Of a stretch of 64,000 nt of DNA, positions 1 through 8,070 are shown piece after piece. Position 1 is the stretch's first letter. Each line of letters starts with the position of its first letter. This stretch comes from Verrucomicrobiaceae bacterium (GTDB taxonomy: Bacteria; Verrucomicrobiota; Verrucomicrobiia; Verrucomicrobiales; Verrucomicrobiaceae), in NCBI GenBank assembly GCA_027486585.1, contig JAIXOU010000139.1, forward strand, positions 29,682-93,681, written 5' to 3'. The position numbers and the translations under genes are program-made. The notes below the pieces were generated by a model. The model did no database searches. It had not been told where the DNA came from and saw only the letters and a list, made by a program, of their open reading frames with translations.

Positions 1-1
1 T

Positions 2-790
2 AAGTTGGATGAATTGCTGGCTTGGCATCCGCATGCAAAATGCATTCGCGAAGAAAACCTCGGACTCACTCCCGCTCGCTGCTGCGGGATTTATCACACA
101 TCAGCTGATCTCATTGTCTTCGTGGATGTCGATAATGTGCTGCACTCTGATTACTTGGCTAAAGCCTTGGAGATCGCTTCGCAGCACCCAAAGGTCGGAG
201 TTTGGAGCGGGCAGGCGCATCCTGAGTTTGAAGAGTCTCCAGCAGATTGGACGCGTCCCTATTGGGCCATGTTGGCCATTCGTGAGTTCAGTCATGATAA
301 GATCATGATGGCCTCTGATCGTTCACAGTCTTTACCACATGGCGCTGGGATGTGTCTCCGGCGTGAAGTTGCCTCTGCCTATATCAACGAAATGGTGAAT
401 GCGAATTGGCGTCTTCTACTTGAGCGAAAAGGCCAGAGCCTTATGTCGGGTGGCGATTCAGATCTGGCCCTGCTTTCGATGCGACATGGCTGGGGAATCG
501 GTCAGTTCATGCAGCTTCATCTTGATCATCTTATTCCACCAAACCGTCTAACTGAGTCATACCTAATTAGGCTTAAAAAAGCCATGGCTGCATCGGGTGT
601 TGTGCTTGATCATTTTCATCGAGAACCTGCTCCAGTGCGCCCTTCTATAATTAGATGTTTACTGCGCCAATTGAAAATCTTGATCTGTTTTGACGGTGTT
701 GAAAGACGCATGCAAATGGCCACATTCAATGGGGAACAGCATGGCTGGGACATGGTGAAATACCAATCGCAGATTGTATGTGAGTCATGA
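2..790 (+). CDS. Glycosyltransferase family 2, 5'-truncated by window edge
   Basis: Only the last 262 codons are present; the frame is open to the left edge, so the nucleotide-binding N-terminus is missing. The visible part carries a GT-A style acidic motif (FVDVDN) and a downstream GGDSDLA segment. It aligns by eye along its whole length with the protein at 19506-20411 (shared LGLTPAR, WSGQ, IREF, GAG-C-RRE, HLIPP), which has FVDDDN at the same place. Role: transfer of a sugar from a nucleotide donor during assembly of a surface glycan. The stop overlaps the next gene's start (ATGA), so it is coupled to the Wzt-like ATPase. Acceptor and donor cannot be read from sequence. Confidence 0.85.
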   Translation, partial: KLDELLAWHPHAKCIREENLGLTPARCCGIYHTSADLIVFVDVDNVLHSDYLAKALEIASQHPKVGVWSGQAHPEFEESPADWTRPYWAMLAIREFSHDKIMMASDRSQSLPHGAGMCLRREVASAYINEMVNANWRLLLERKGQSLMSGGDSDLALLSMRHGWGIGQFMQLHLDHLIPPNRLTESYLIRLKKAMAASGVVLDHFHREPAPVRPSIIRCLLRQLKILICFDGVERRMQMATFNGEQHGWDMVKYQSQIVCES

Positions 791-2025
791 GTGATCACGC
801 AATCAAAGTAGAATCACTTGGTAAATGCTATCACATACGAAAGCAAAGAGAAGGACACTATCTTACTTTGCGAGATCGGCTGACTACTTTATTCAAGCGC
901 GGTTCGGTAGATCAACAAAGAGAAGACTTTTGGGCTTTGAAGGATGTCTCTTTCGATTTGCCCAAGGGCGAAGTTCTTGGCGTCATTGGACGGAACGGAT
1001 CAGGGAAATCGACTCTTCTGAAAATGATTTCCAGAATCACTGAACCAACAAAAGGCCGAATCACGGTTCATGGGCGGGTGTCATGTTTGCTTGAGGTTGG
1101 GACTGGATTTCATCCAGAACTCACAGGAAGAGAAAATATCTATCTCAATGGAGCCATCTTGGGCATGAGAAAGAACGAGGTTGCTGCATCCTTCGACGAG
1201 ATCGTTGCGTTTGCCGAGGTTGAGCAATTTTTAGACACTCCGGTTAAAAGGTATAGCAGTGGCATGTATGTGCGATTGGCTTTCGCCGTCGCCGCGCATC
1301 TGGAACCGGAGATTTTGATAGTGGATGAAGTTCTTGCAGTGGGGGATGCAGCTTTTCAAAAAAAATGTCTGGGAAAGATGCATGACGTTGCGCAGCAAAA
1401 GGGACGGACCGTTCTGTTTGTTAGTCACAATTTAAGCTCGGTAAGACAACTCACGACACGATGTCTCGTTCTTGAAAAGGGACAGTTAGTCTATCAAGGG
1501 AGCCCGGAGAATGCCATTAGTCGATATGTGCAAAATTTGGAACTGAGCGGCGATCATATCGAGAATCAATCAAGAGAATACGAGTGCACCGGTGATGCAC
1601 GATTTGTTGATTTGAGATTTAAGACATCTGCAGCAGTGTTTCCCTCAGGTGTTCCCATTGAATTCATTGCCGTGATTTCAATTTTTAAAGCGGTAAATTC
1701 AGCCTTTATCAGTCTCACGGTTTTAACTCAGGAATCAAATCCAGTTGGTAGCGGATTCAGCGCAGCTTCCATTCATTCGACATCCTCTGGAAGGAGGACT
1801 CTGTCTGTCTGCATTCCTCCTATCACGCTCGCTCCTGGAAGGTACTACTGTATCGTGGCATTAAGTTTCTATTCTGGCGGTGTTCTAGTCAATATAGATG
1901 CAGTCTCCAAAGTGTTGCACTTTGAAATTTTAGCCGACGATTCAACCAATAGCATTCTTTTACAATGGAACTCCAGTTGGGGTCCACTGAAGATGCCTCT
2001 TTTGGAGACTAGTTATCTACAATGA
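787..2025 (+). CDS. Wzt-like polysaccharide ABC exporter ATPase (copy A)
   Basis: A 412-aa ATP-binding subunit of an ABC polysaccharide/O-antigen exporter. Walker A GRNGSGKS is at about residues 68-75, the signature is [12 protein letters not shown] (typical of this subfamily instead of LSGGQ), and Walker B is followed by [11 protein letters not shown]. From about residue 250 there is a beta-rich C-terminal extension like the Wzt carbohydrate-binding domain, which in known systems recognises the finished glycan. It overlaps the preceding glycosyltransferase and the following TylF-like gene by 4 nt each. It is one of three paralogs here (also 10139 and 14443) with only one permease (7186). Its leader is shorter and more divergent than those of the other two. 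Confidence 0.93.
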   Translation: MSDHAIKVESLGKCYHIRKQREGHYLTLRDRLTTLFKRGSVDQQREDFWALKDVSFDLPKGEVLGVIGRNGSGKSTLLKMISRITEPTKGRITVHGRVSCLLEVGTGFHPELTGRENIYLNGAILGMRKNEVAASFDEIVAFAEVEQFLDTPVKRYSSGMYVRLAFAVAAHLEPEILIVDEVLAVGDAAFQKKCLGKMHDVAQQKGRTVLFVSHNLSSVRQLTTRCLVLEKGQLVYQGSPENAISRYVQNLELSGDHIENQSREYECTGDARFVDLRFKTSAAVFPSGVPIEFIAVISIFKAVNSAFISLTVLTQESNPVGSGFSAASIHSTSSGRRTLSVCIPPITLAPGRYYCIVALSFYSGGVLVNIDAVSKVLHFEILADDSTNSILLQWNSSWGPLKMPLLETSYLQ

Positions 2026-2810
2026 ATTTTTGTGTTCTTTTTAGGAAGGCTTTATCTTGGCTTGCCCGTTCAACTGCGAAACTCGCAGCTAAATGGCATC
2101 CACATTTGGTACTGAAATCGGATGTCCCTACCTTCCCTTTTTGTGAAGATGGATTGGCTACCTTGCACAATAGCGAATTCTTGGTCAATGAACGTTTTCA
2201 ACGAGCCTATTCATTGGGGAAACAAACTGGCTCTTGGCATAATCACGATCTACGTTGGCGTATTCACGTTCTACTTTGGTGCGCTACCTGGGCTGCCCAG
2301 TGCTCGGGTGCATTTGTGGAATGTGGTGTTTACCGAGGTGGATTTGCTCGTGCCATCATTGATTACATTAACTTTGAATCCCTCAATAAAACCTATTATC
2401 TGTTTGATACTTTTGCAGGTTTTGATCATAGCCAGTTTAATGAGTCTGAGCGCCGCACGATTGCCAGTAACTATCACTACGAAGACACTTTTAATGCTGT
2501 TCGGCAAGAGTTCAGCTCCATGACTTCCGTGCGTCTTGTTAGAGGTTCGATTCCTGAGTCACTGGTGGATGTGGGTTCTGTTGCCTTTCTCAGCATTGAT
2601 ATGAACTGTGTAGTGCCCGAAATTGCGGCAGCTAAGTTTTATTGGCCGCATATGTCTCCTGGTGCCGTTATGGTTCTCGACGACTATGGCTTTACGATTC
2701 ATCATCAGCAGAAGCTCGCATTTGATCAATTGGCTAAGGAATGGAATGTAGAGATTCTATCTCTGCCGACTGGCCAGGGGCTGATATTCAAACCAGGAAT
2801 GTCCGCATGA
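2022..2810 (+). CDS. TylF/MycF-type SAM methyltransferase
   Basis: 262 aa. The motif VECGVYRGG (residues 99-107) is the SAM-binding start of the TylF/macrocin O-methyltransferase family. It is followed by YLFDTFAGF, a late acidic segment FLSIDMN (about 189-195) and VLDDYG (about 218-223). Family members methylate sugar hydroxyls in a metal-dependent reaction. The DVDLY-like metal motif of the family appears here as SIDMN, so metal binding may differ. It overlaps the Wzt-like gene before it (4 nt) and the methyltransferase after it (ATGA), consistent with modifying the glycan exported by that ATPase. The exact substrate is unknown. Confidence 0.8.
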   Translation: MNFCVLFRKALSWLARSTAKLAAKWHPHLVLKSDVPTFPFCEDGLATLHNSEFLVNERFQRAYSLGKQTGSWHNHDLRWRIHVLLWCATWAAQCSGAFVECGVYRGGFARAIIDYINFESLNKTYYLFDTFAGFDHSQFNESERRTIASNYHYEDTFNAVRQEFSSMTSVRLVRGSIPESLVDVGSVAFLSIDMNCVVPEIAAAKFYWPHMSPGAVMVLDDYGFTIHHQQKLAFDQLAKEWNVEILSLPTGQGLIFKPGMSA

Positions 2811-3517
2811 TTCAGTCAATTGATCATTGTGTCATCTGTGGGGGGCGTTCATTTTCATCGAAAGAGATTCTTTGGGATGGTCTAGTTCAAGAGTGGTCTC
2901 TTTCAGATGATGAACGGCATTATATTAACCGCCAACAAGGCACCCATTGTGATCAATGTGGCTGCAATCTACGTTCCATCGCTTTGGCCAAGGCGATAAT
3001 GGCAGTCTCTTGTTTTGACGGTTTGTTCAAGAGCTTCGTTTGGACACCGAGCGTTTGGATGAAGCGGCTTCTGGAAGTTAACCGTATTGGTGGGATTTCG
3101 GCTTATCTTGGTAAGCTTCCCCGGAGGACCCTGGCCGAGTATCCTCTGATAGATATGCAAAGTCTCCCATTTGAAAATGCCAGTTTTGATCTGGTTCTGC
3201 ATTCAGAAACACTGGAACACGTGCCTGATCCTTTAGGCGGTCTTAGAGAGTGTCTGCGCGTTTTAAGACCGGGTGGTTGGTGCTGTTTCACCATACCAAT
3301 AATCACTGGACGGTTGAGTCGTAGCAGAAATGGCCTTTCTCCCAGTTTTCATGGACAGTCAGGTGCCAATCAAAACGACATGTTGGTGCAAACAGAATAC
3401 GGCTGTGACTTTTGGGAGCAAGTTTTAGAAGCTGGTTTTGATGAGTGCCGAATTGTCAGTGTGGAGTTTCCATCGGCTCAAGCCATTGCCGCCCGTAAAC
3501 CATTAACTTGGTCATGA
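2807..3517 (+). CDS. Class I SAM methyltransferase with N-terminal cysteine pairs
   Basis: 236 aa from ATG 2807, chosen because it forms the ATGA overlap used throughout this locus; the frame is open upstream to 2741. The N-terminus has C8-x2-C11 and a later C-x2-C-x-C group, suggesting a zinc knuckle. The catalytic part has the Methyltransf_11 signature: LPFENASFDLVLHSETLEHV then RVLRPGGW. A clear SAM GxGxG loop is hard to see, so motif I is degenerate. It probably methylates a sugar or sugar-nucleotide in the pathway; this is inference from location. Confidence 0.75.
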   Translation: MIQSIDHCVICGGRSFSSKEILWDGLVQEWSLSDDERHYINRQQGTHCDQCGCNLRSIALAKAIMAVSCFDGLFKSFVWTPSVWMKRLLEVNRIGGISAYLGKLPRRTLAEYPLIDMQSLPFENASFDLVLHSETLEHVPDPLGGLRECLRVLRPGGWCCFTIPIITGRLSRSRNGLSPSFHGQSGANQNDMLVQTEYGCDFWEQVLEAGFDECRIVSVEFPSAQAIAARKPLTWS

Positions 3518-3518
3518 G

Positions 3519-4286
3519 ATGTTAGAGTACACTGGTGAACGAATGGTGCCCGAAGCTGCGGATGGAAATACGTTTTGGGAACATGTGGAGAGATATCGTT
3601 TTGCACTTTCAAATCTTCACGGAAGTCGCATCTTGGATATCGCATGTGGAGAAGGCTATGGAACAGCTGCTCTTGCCGCAAATCCGGATCTTCAGGTGGT
3701 TGGCATTGATATCTCAGCTGAGAGTTGCGCGCATGCACGCAGAAAGTATGGAGTTGATGCCCGCATGGGAAGCGCGGAATCCATTCCTCTTTCTAATGCC
3801 ACTGTGGATACCCTCGTGTCATTTGAAACGATCGAGCATCTAAAGGCACCTGAACTTTTTCTTGAAGAATGCTATCGCGTTCTCACGCCTGGAGGTCGTC
3901 TTATCATCTCCACACCTAATAGACCCGTTTATCATAAGCATTCGCCTGATAATGCATTTCATCATCATGAGATGACCCTTTTCGAGTTCCAAAATGCCCT
4001 GGAAAAGAGATTTCAAGTGAGCTCTATTTCCGGACAGGGACTACCTCTGCCGAGACTGTTTCAACGTCGAGGTCTCGGAAGACTTAAGGCAATATTTTAT
4101 CGCCTCATGACACCTCATGCTTCACGCGCTCCTTTGTCAGAAGAGCGTTTGAATGCTCATGATTTAATCTGTCGCCCATTCAGTTGGCGTGACTCTTTTG
4201 ATCCTTTTAAGGTCCGATTAATATCGGCACCACGATTGCAGTCTGCTTGTTATTTGATTGCTATTGCAACGCGTAAACCTAACTGA
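3519..4286 (+). CDS. Class I SAM methyltransferase
   Basis: 255 aa. Motif I is RILDIACGEGYGTAAL (about residues 37-52), followed by VVGIDIS and a Methyltransf_11 post-I region (SFETIEHL, then RVLTPGGRLIISTPN). Such enzymes decorate surface glycans or lipid intermediates. The start is 1 nt after the preceding stop, and the stop shares one base with the next ATG (TGATG), so it lies in a tight operon. Three methyltransferases in a row follow the first Wzt-like ATPase. The substrate is unknown. Confidence 0.85.
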   Translation: MLEYTGERMVPEAADGNTFWEHVERYRFALSNLHGSRILDIACGEGYGTAALAANPDLQVVGIDISAESCAHARRKYGVDARMGSAESIPLSNATVDTLVSFETIEHLKAPELFLEECYRVLTPGGRLIISTPNRPVYHKHSPDNAFHHHEMTLFEFQNALEKRFQVSSISGQGLPLPRLFQRRGLGRLKAIFYRLMTPHASRAPLSEERLNAHDLICRPFSWRDSFDPFKVRLISAPRLQSACYLIAIATRKPN

Positions 4287-5299
4287 TGCCGCTCGTTTCA
4301 GTCATTATTCCGAACTACAATCACGCTCGATTCCTAGAGCGGCGTATTCGTTCTGTGCTGGATCAGACATTTACGGACTTTGAAATTATTCTTCTTGATG
4401 ATGCTTCGACGGATGATAGCCGAAAGATCATCGCACAATATGAGGGACATCCGCTTATTCGTGTTGTATTGAGCAATCAAAACAGCGGTTCTGTTTCACA
4501 TCAGTGGAATCTTGGAGTGAGCCTTTCAGAAGCGACCTATGTCTGGATCGCAGAAGCGGATGACGTTGCTGACCCCGAACTGTTAGCCAACCTTGTTTCA
4601 CGACTCGAATCACGTTCCTCGGCGGTGCTAGCCTATGCCCAATCCTGGTTTATCGACGAACTGGATCAGCGAACAGGAGATCTCAATGACTGGACAGCCG
4701 ACCTCGATTCTGAACGTTGGCGGCATGACTTCGTTAGTGATGGCACTGAAGAGTGTGCAAACTGTCTCAGTGTGAAAAACACCATTCCAAATGCAAGCGC
4801 GGTTGTTTTTCGTCGTGATGCCTTTCTCAAGGCTGGCGGAGCGTGTGAAGGATTTAGACTCTGTGGCGACTGGATGACTTACTCCAAGGTGCTAATGCAA
4901 GGCGAAATGATCTTCGTATCTCAACACCTCAATCACTTTCGTCTCCACGCCAGCAGCGTTCGTGCTACCACTAGCATCTATCAAAATTTCGCCGAGAGTC
5001 TCAAAGTTACTAGGTTTATCATGGATAATGTGACCATGAATATCGCGGCAAAGAAGAAAGCGGCAAAGGCTGCTCAAAATGCGTGGTGGATTGCTCTTCG
5101 GTATAACCCTATTCCCAGATCTTGCTCCATTTGGCAATTTGCACATGCGGCAGCCCATTTCGGTCTGTGGGCGCAAATCAAAATCTTGATCATGGTTCCT
5201 TTAGCTGGAATCGCTAGAATGAGATGGATGAACCCTTTGCTACTCGCTAAGAGAAAGATAATGGCAGGGGCGACGACCCAAAAAGTTACATTATTGTGA
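4286..5299 (+). CDS. Glycosyltransferase family 2
   Basis: 337 aa. The N-terminus VSVIIPNYNHARFLERRI with DDASTDDS is the canonical GT-A nucleotide-binding half. The metal-binding acidic motif is EADD at residues 90-93. A middle segment (NTIPNASAVVFRRD, GDWMTY) matches the acceptor side of GT2 enzymes, and a hydrophobic C-terminal part may associate with the membrane. It adds one sugar to a growing glycan on the cytoplasmic face. It is the last gene of the first tightly packed block; a hairpin follows at 5317-5334. Confidence 0.9.
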   Translation: MPLVSVIIPNYNHARFLERRIRSVLDQTFTDFEIILLDDASTDDSRKIIAQYEGHPLIRVVLSNQNSGSVSHQWNLGVSLSEATYVWIAEADDVADPELLANLVSRLESRSSAVLAYAQSWFIDELDQRTGDLNDWTADLDSERWRHDFVSDGTEECANCLSVKNTIPNASAVVFRRDAFLKAGGACEGFRLCGDWMTYSKVLMQGEMIFVSQHLNHFRLHASSVRATTSIYQNFAESLKVTRFIMDNVTMNIAAKKKAAKAAQNAWWIALRYNPIPRSCSIWQFAHAAAHFGLWAQIKILIMVPLAGIARMRWMNPLLLAKRKIMAGATTQKVTLL

Positions 5300-5316
5300 C
5301 CTCGCTATCACTCAAA

Positions 5317-5334
5317 CGATAGAATGATCTATCG
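5317..5334 (+). terminator. Short perfect hairpin before the nucleotide-sugar dehydrogenase
   Basis: CGATAGA-ATGA-TCTATCG: a 7-bp perfect stem with a 4-nt loop, 18 nt after the GT2 stop. It is followed by AT-rich sequence with short T runs instead of a clean T tract. It could be a weak terminator or a processing hairpin separating the first block from the dehydrogenase gene. Confidence 0.35.
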
Positions 5335-5356
5335 ATAAATTTATTTTCACTCTTTT

Positions 5357-6637
5357 ATGAAAACTGCCATCATCGGTCTTGGTTACGTTGGCCTTCCTCT
5401 CCTACTCGCGTATGCTCGGAAAGGGCATCAAGCGCTGGGAATCGACATTGATCCCTCCAAGATTGAAGCCTTGATGGCTGGCCGCAGCTACATCAAGCAC
5501 ATCCCAACTGCCGATGTCGCGGAGGCCCTTGCCAGTGGAAATCTGGACGCCTCCTGTGACTTCAGTCGTCTTGCTGACGTGGATGCGGTGATCATTTGCG
5601 TGCCCACACCGCTTGACCATCATTTGGAGCCCGATCTGTCTTATGTTACGGACACACTCGATGCTATCGTCCCTCACCTCAGTCCAGGGGTGACGCTCTC
5701 ATTGGAAAGTACGACCTATCCCGGCACCACCGAAGAGGAAGTGCTCCCCCGCGTCGCAGCACGCGGACTCACTCCAGGGGAGACTGTCTTCATCGTTTAT
5801 TCACCCGAGCGTGAAGATCCGGGCAACGCAAAATTCCACGCCACCAATATTCCGAAAGTCGTCGGTGGCCACACGCCAGCTTGTTTGGCCAAAGGAGTGG
5901 CTCTGTATCAAGCCGCGTTTGATACAGTCGTTCCTGTTTCATCTACCAAAGTCGCGGAACTCAGCAAGCTCTTGGAAAACATCTATCGTGCTGTCAATAT
6001 CGGCCTCATCAATGAGCTCAAGATCGTTGCCGATGCCATGAACATTGACATCTGGGAAGTGATCCAAGCTGCTGCTACCAAGCCCTTTGGGTTCACACCT
6101 TTCTACCCTGGACCTGGACTTGGCGGCCACTGCATCCCGATTGACCCTTTCTATCTCACTTGGAAAGCCCGTGAATACGGCGTCCACACCAAGTTCATCG
6201 AACTTGCCGGTCAGGTGAACCGAGCCATGCCGGAATACGTCGTTCAGCGAGCTATGATCGCCCTGAATGATGCCGGAAAATCGGTCAAGGGTAGCAACAT
6301 TCTTTTACTCGGACTCGCCTACAAAGCCGATGTCGATGACATGCGTGAGTCCCCCACCTTTGAGCTCATGGACCGCTTCTCTGCACTCGGCGGTAATGTC
6401 TCTTATTATGATCCGCACGTTCCTGAAATTGGCCCGACGCGTGAACACGCCAAATGGAAAGGTCATCGTTCATTAGCTTGGTCCGAAGAAACCATCCGCG
6501 CTCAGGATTGCATCGTCATCGTCACCAATCACAAAGCCGTCAATCTCCAAGAGCTTGCCGACTGGGCCACTCTTATCGTCGATACCCGCAATGCCATGGC
6601 AAAGGTAAAGGGGAGTGGTAAAATTCTGAAAAGCTGA
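5357..6637 (+). CDS. wbpA: Nucleotide-sugar 6-dehydrogenase, WbpA/UDP-GlcNAc dehydrogenase type
   Basis: 426 aa, a usual length for UDP-sugar 6-dehydrogenases. The Rossmann motif is [16 protein letters not shown] (G7-P14). The middle has [15 protein letters not shown] and [11 protein letters not shown], and the catalytic cysteine is C259 in [13 protein letters not shown]. The wording of these motifs fits the WbpA/TviB branch (UDP-N-acetylhexosamine oxidised by two NAD+ to the uronic acid) better than UDP-glucose dehydrogenase; the precise substrate is inferred. It supplies an acidic sugar nucleotide to the glycan pathway. The stop codon lies inside the first unit of an 8-bp repeat tract. Confidence 0.88.
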   Translation: MKTAIIGLGYVGLPLLLAYARKGHQALGIDIDPSKIEALMAGRSYIKHIPTADVAEALASGNLDASCDFSRLADVDAVIICVPTPLDHHLEPDLSYVTDTLDAIVPHLSPGVTLSLESTTYPGTTEEEVLPRVAARGLTPGETVFIVYSPEREDPGNAKFHATNIPKVVGGHTPACLAKGVALYQAAFDTVVPVSSTKVAELSKLLENIYRAVNIGLINELKIVADAMNIDIWEVIQAAATKPFGFTPFYPGPGLGGHCIPIDPFYLTWKAREYGVHTKFIELAGQVNRAMPEYVVQRAMIALNDAGKSVKGSNILLLGLAYKADVDDMRESPTFELMDRFSALGGNVSYYDPHVPEIGPTREHAKWKGHRSLAWSEETIRAQDCIVIVTNHKAVNLQELADWATLIVDTRNAMAKVKGSGKILKS

Positions 6638-6689
6638 AAGGCTGAAAGGCTGAAAGGCTGAAAGGCTGAAAGGCTGAAAGGCTGAAAAT
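6626..6689 (+). repeat. 8-bp tandem repeat CTGAAAGG x8
   Basis: Eight consecutive octamers, with first and last units imperfect (CTGAAAAG and CTGAAAAT). The dehydrogenase stop TGA (6635-6637) is part of the second unit. The unit is the reverse complement of the TTTCAGC-type units found upstream of the genes at 7186, 23239, 31770 and 36429. Confidence 0.95.
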
Positions 6690-6701
6690 TGGGCGAACGA
6701 A

Positions 6702-7061
6702 ATGAGATTATCTGAGGAGCTTCGACAGCGAACAAAGGTTTTTGCCTCTAGGAATGTGCGTTTGTTCATCCGACTTCCTCGTGATCGGGAAGAGGTAGCT
6801 GTTTTAGCCAAACAAATGTTACGCTCGGGTACTTCGGTGGCGGCTCATGCCCGAGAGGCCTCAAGGGCACGCTCCGACGCTGAACTTTGTTCCAAGTTAG
6901 ATGTATTGCTTCAAAAAGCCGATGAAGTTCAGCTTTGGATAGAACTGCTTCGTGACGACTGTCTAATCGTAGATCAAGAACTCAGTGACCTTCATGCTGA
7001 AGCCAACGAAATCATGGCCATCTTCACCACCATCGTCTCCAAAGTCCGCCGTCACCAGTAG
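6702..7061 (+). CDS. Four-helix bundle protein (23S rRNA-intervening-sequence protein family)
   Basis: 119 aa, predicted all-alpha, matching the four-helix bundle family first found in rRNA intervening sequences by its length and pattern: RTKVFASRNVRLFIRLPR at the start, then AKQMLRSGTSVAAHAREA and a helical DCLIVDQELSDLHAEANEI. These small proteins occur widely as free-standing genes in Bacteroidota and Verrucomicrobiota and have no settled function. Here it sits alone between two octamer tracts inside a polysaccharide locus, 12 nt after the first tract. No rRNA is nearby. Confidence 0.85.
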   Translation: MRLSEELRQRTKVFASRNVRLFIRLPRDREEVAVLAKQMLRSGTSVAAHAREASRARSDAELCSKLDVLLQKADEVQLWIELLRDDCLIVDQELSDLHAEANEIMAIFTTIVSKVRRHQ

Positions 7062-7065
7062 CCTA

Positions 7066-7180
7066 AAACTGAAACACTGAAACACTGAAACGTTAAAACT
7101 TCAAACCAAGCCGTTCAGTTCTCCGTATTTCAGCCTTTAATAATTTCAGCTTTTCAGCCTTTCATAGTTTCAGCTTTTTC
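7066..7180 (+). repeat. Octamer tract: ACTGAAAC units then TTTCAGCY units
   Basis: The spacer between the four-helix gene and the permease begins with three ACTGAAAC-like units (7067-7092) and ends with scattered TTTCAGCC/TTTCAGCT units (about 7127-7176) up to 6 nt before ATG 7186. The two halves are reverse-complementary, so the transcript could fold into a long imperfect hairpin. No Shine-Dalgarno motif is present. Confidence 0.85.
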
Positions 7181-7185
7181 AAATC

Positions 7186-8007
7186 ATGTCTCAAATCATC
7201 ATCGAAGCCGGTCGCGCAGAGAAAAACTACTGGCGTGATCTCTGGCGTTACCGTGAACTCTTTCAGGTGCTCGCTTGGCGTGACATTTCTGTCCGTTATA
7301 AGCAGACTGTCATCGGGGTCGCTTGGGCACTCATCCGGCCCTTTCTCACCATGGTTGTGTTTACGATCATTTTCGGAAAGGTCGCCAAGCTACCGTCTGA
7401 AGGCAGCGCGCCTTACGCCCTTCTTGTCTTCGCAGGCATGCTTCCATGGACCTTTTTTTCCACGGCCCTCGCTGAGGCTTCCAACAGTCTGATTGGCAAT
7501 GCCAACCTGATCAGCAAAGTCTATTTCCCCCGACTCATTGTGCCCACGGCTACAGTCGTTGTCGCTCTGGTGGACTTTCTCATCAGCTTCACCGTCCTCG
7601 CCGCCATGATGGTTTGGTATCAGTTTCTGCCCGGATGGCAGATTCTGCTTTTGCCAGCCTTCATCCTCTTGGCTTTTTTAGCCTCCCTCGGACCTGGACT
7701 CTGGATCACGGCGCTGAATGTTAAATACCGCGACTTTCGTTACATCATCCCCTTTATGGTTCAGTTCGGTCTTTATGTTTCGCCAGTGGGTTTTAGCTCC
7801 AGCGTGGTTTCTGAAAAATGGCGTCTGCTCTATTCCCTGAACCCCATGGTCGGTGTCATCGACGGCTTCCGCTGGTGCCTGCTGCGCGGTGAATCCGCCA
7901 TCTATTGGCCAGGCTTCTACATGAGTCTCGGTGTCACCGTCTTCTTCCTCTGGCTCGGCATTCGTCAGTTTCGCAAAATGGAAAAGACCTTCGCGGACTT
8001 AATCTAA
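7186..8007 (+). CDS. ABC-2 type polysaccharide export permease (Wzm-like)
   Basis: 273 aa with about six hydrophobic segments. The N-terminal amphipathic part (FQVLAWRDISVRYKQTVIGVAWALIRP) is the hallmark of the Wzm/TagG/KpsM permease family. The second half has the LNVKYRDFRYIIPF loop, and LNPMVGVIDGFRW marks the C-terminal region. It forms the channel through which an undecaprenyl-linked glycan crosses the inner membrane, powered by a Wzt-type ATPase. It is the only such permease in the window, against three ATPases (787, 10139, 14443). It is not adjacent to any of them: an acyltransferase lies between it and copy B. Confidence 0.92.
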   Translation: MSQIIIEAGRAEKNYWRDLWRYRELFQVLAWRDISVRYKQTVIGVAWALIRPFLTMVVFTIIFGKVAKLPSEGSAPYALLVFAGMLPWTFFSTALAEASNSLIGNANLISKVYFPRLIVPTATVVVALVDFLISFTVLAAMMVWYQFLPGWQILLLPAFILLAFLASLGPGLWITALNVKYRDFRYIIPFMVQFGLYVSPVGFSSSVVSEKWRLLYSLNPMVGVIDGFRWCLLRGESAIYWPGFYMSLGVTVFFLWLGIRQFRKMEKTFADLI

Positions 8008-8070
8008 ACTGATTTGCTATTTTGTTTGGATTCGGGGCTCGTAAATGCCTGTTTAGATAAATACAAAGTG

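Noticed and set aside
6702..7061. rRNA intervening sequence
   Set aside because: The protein belongs to that family, but no 23S rRNA flanks it; such proteins are common as separate genes.
8014..8070. Upstream TTG start for the acyltransferase
   Set aside because: The added 19 residues do not fit the family, and ATG 8071 directly precedes the conserved N-terminus.
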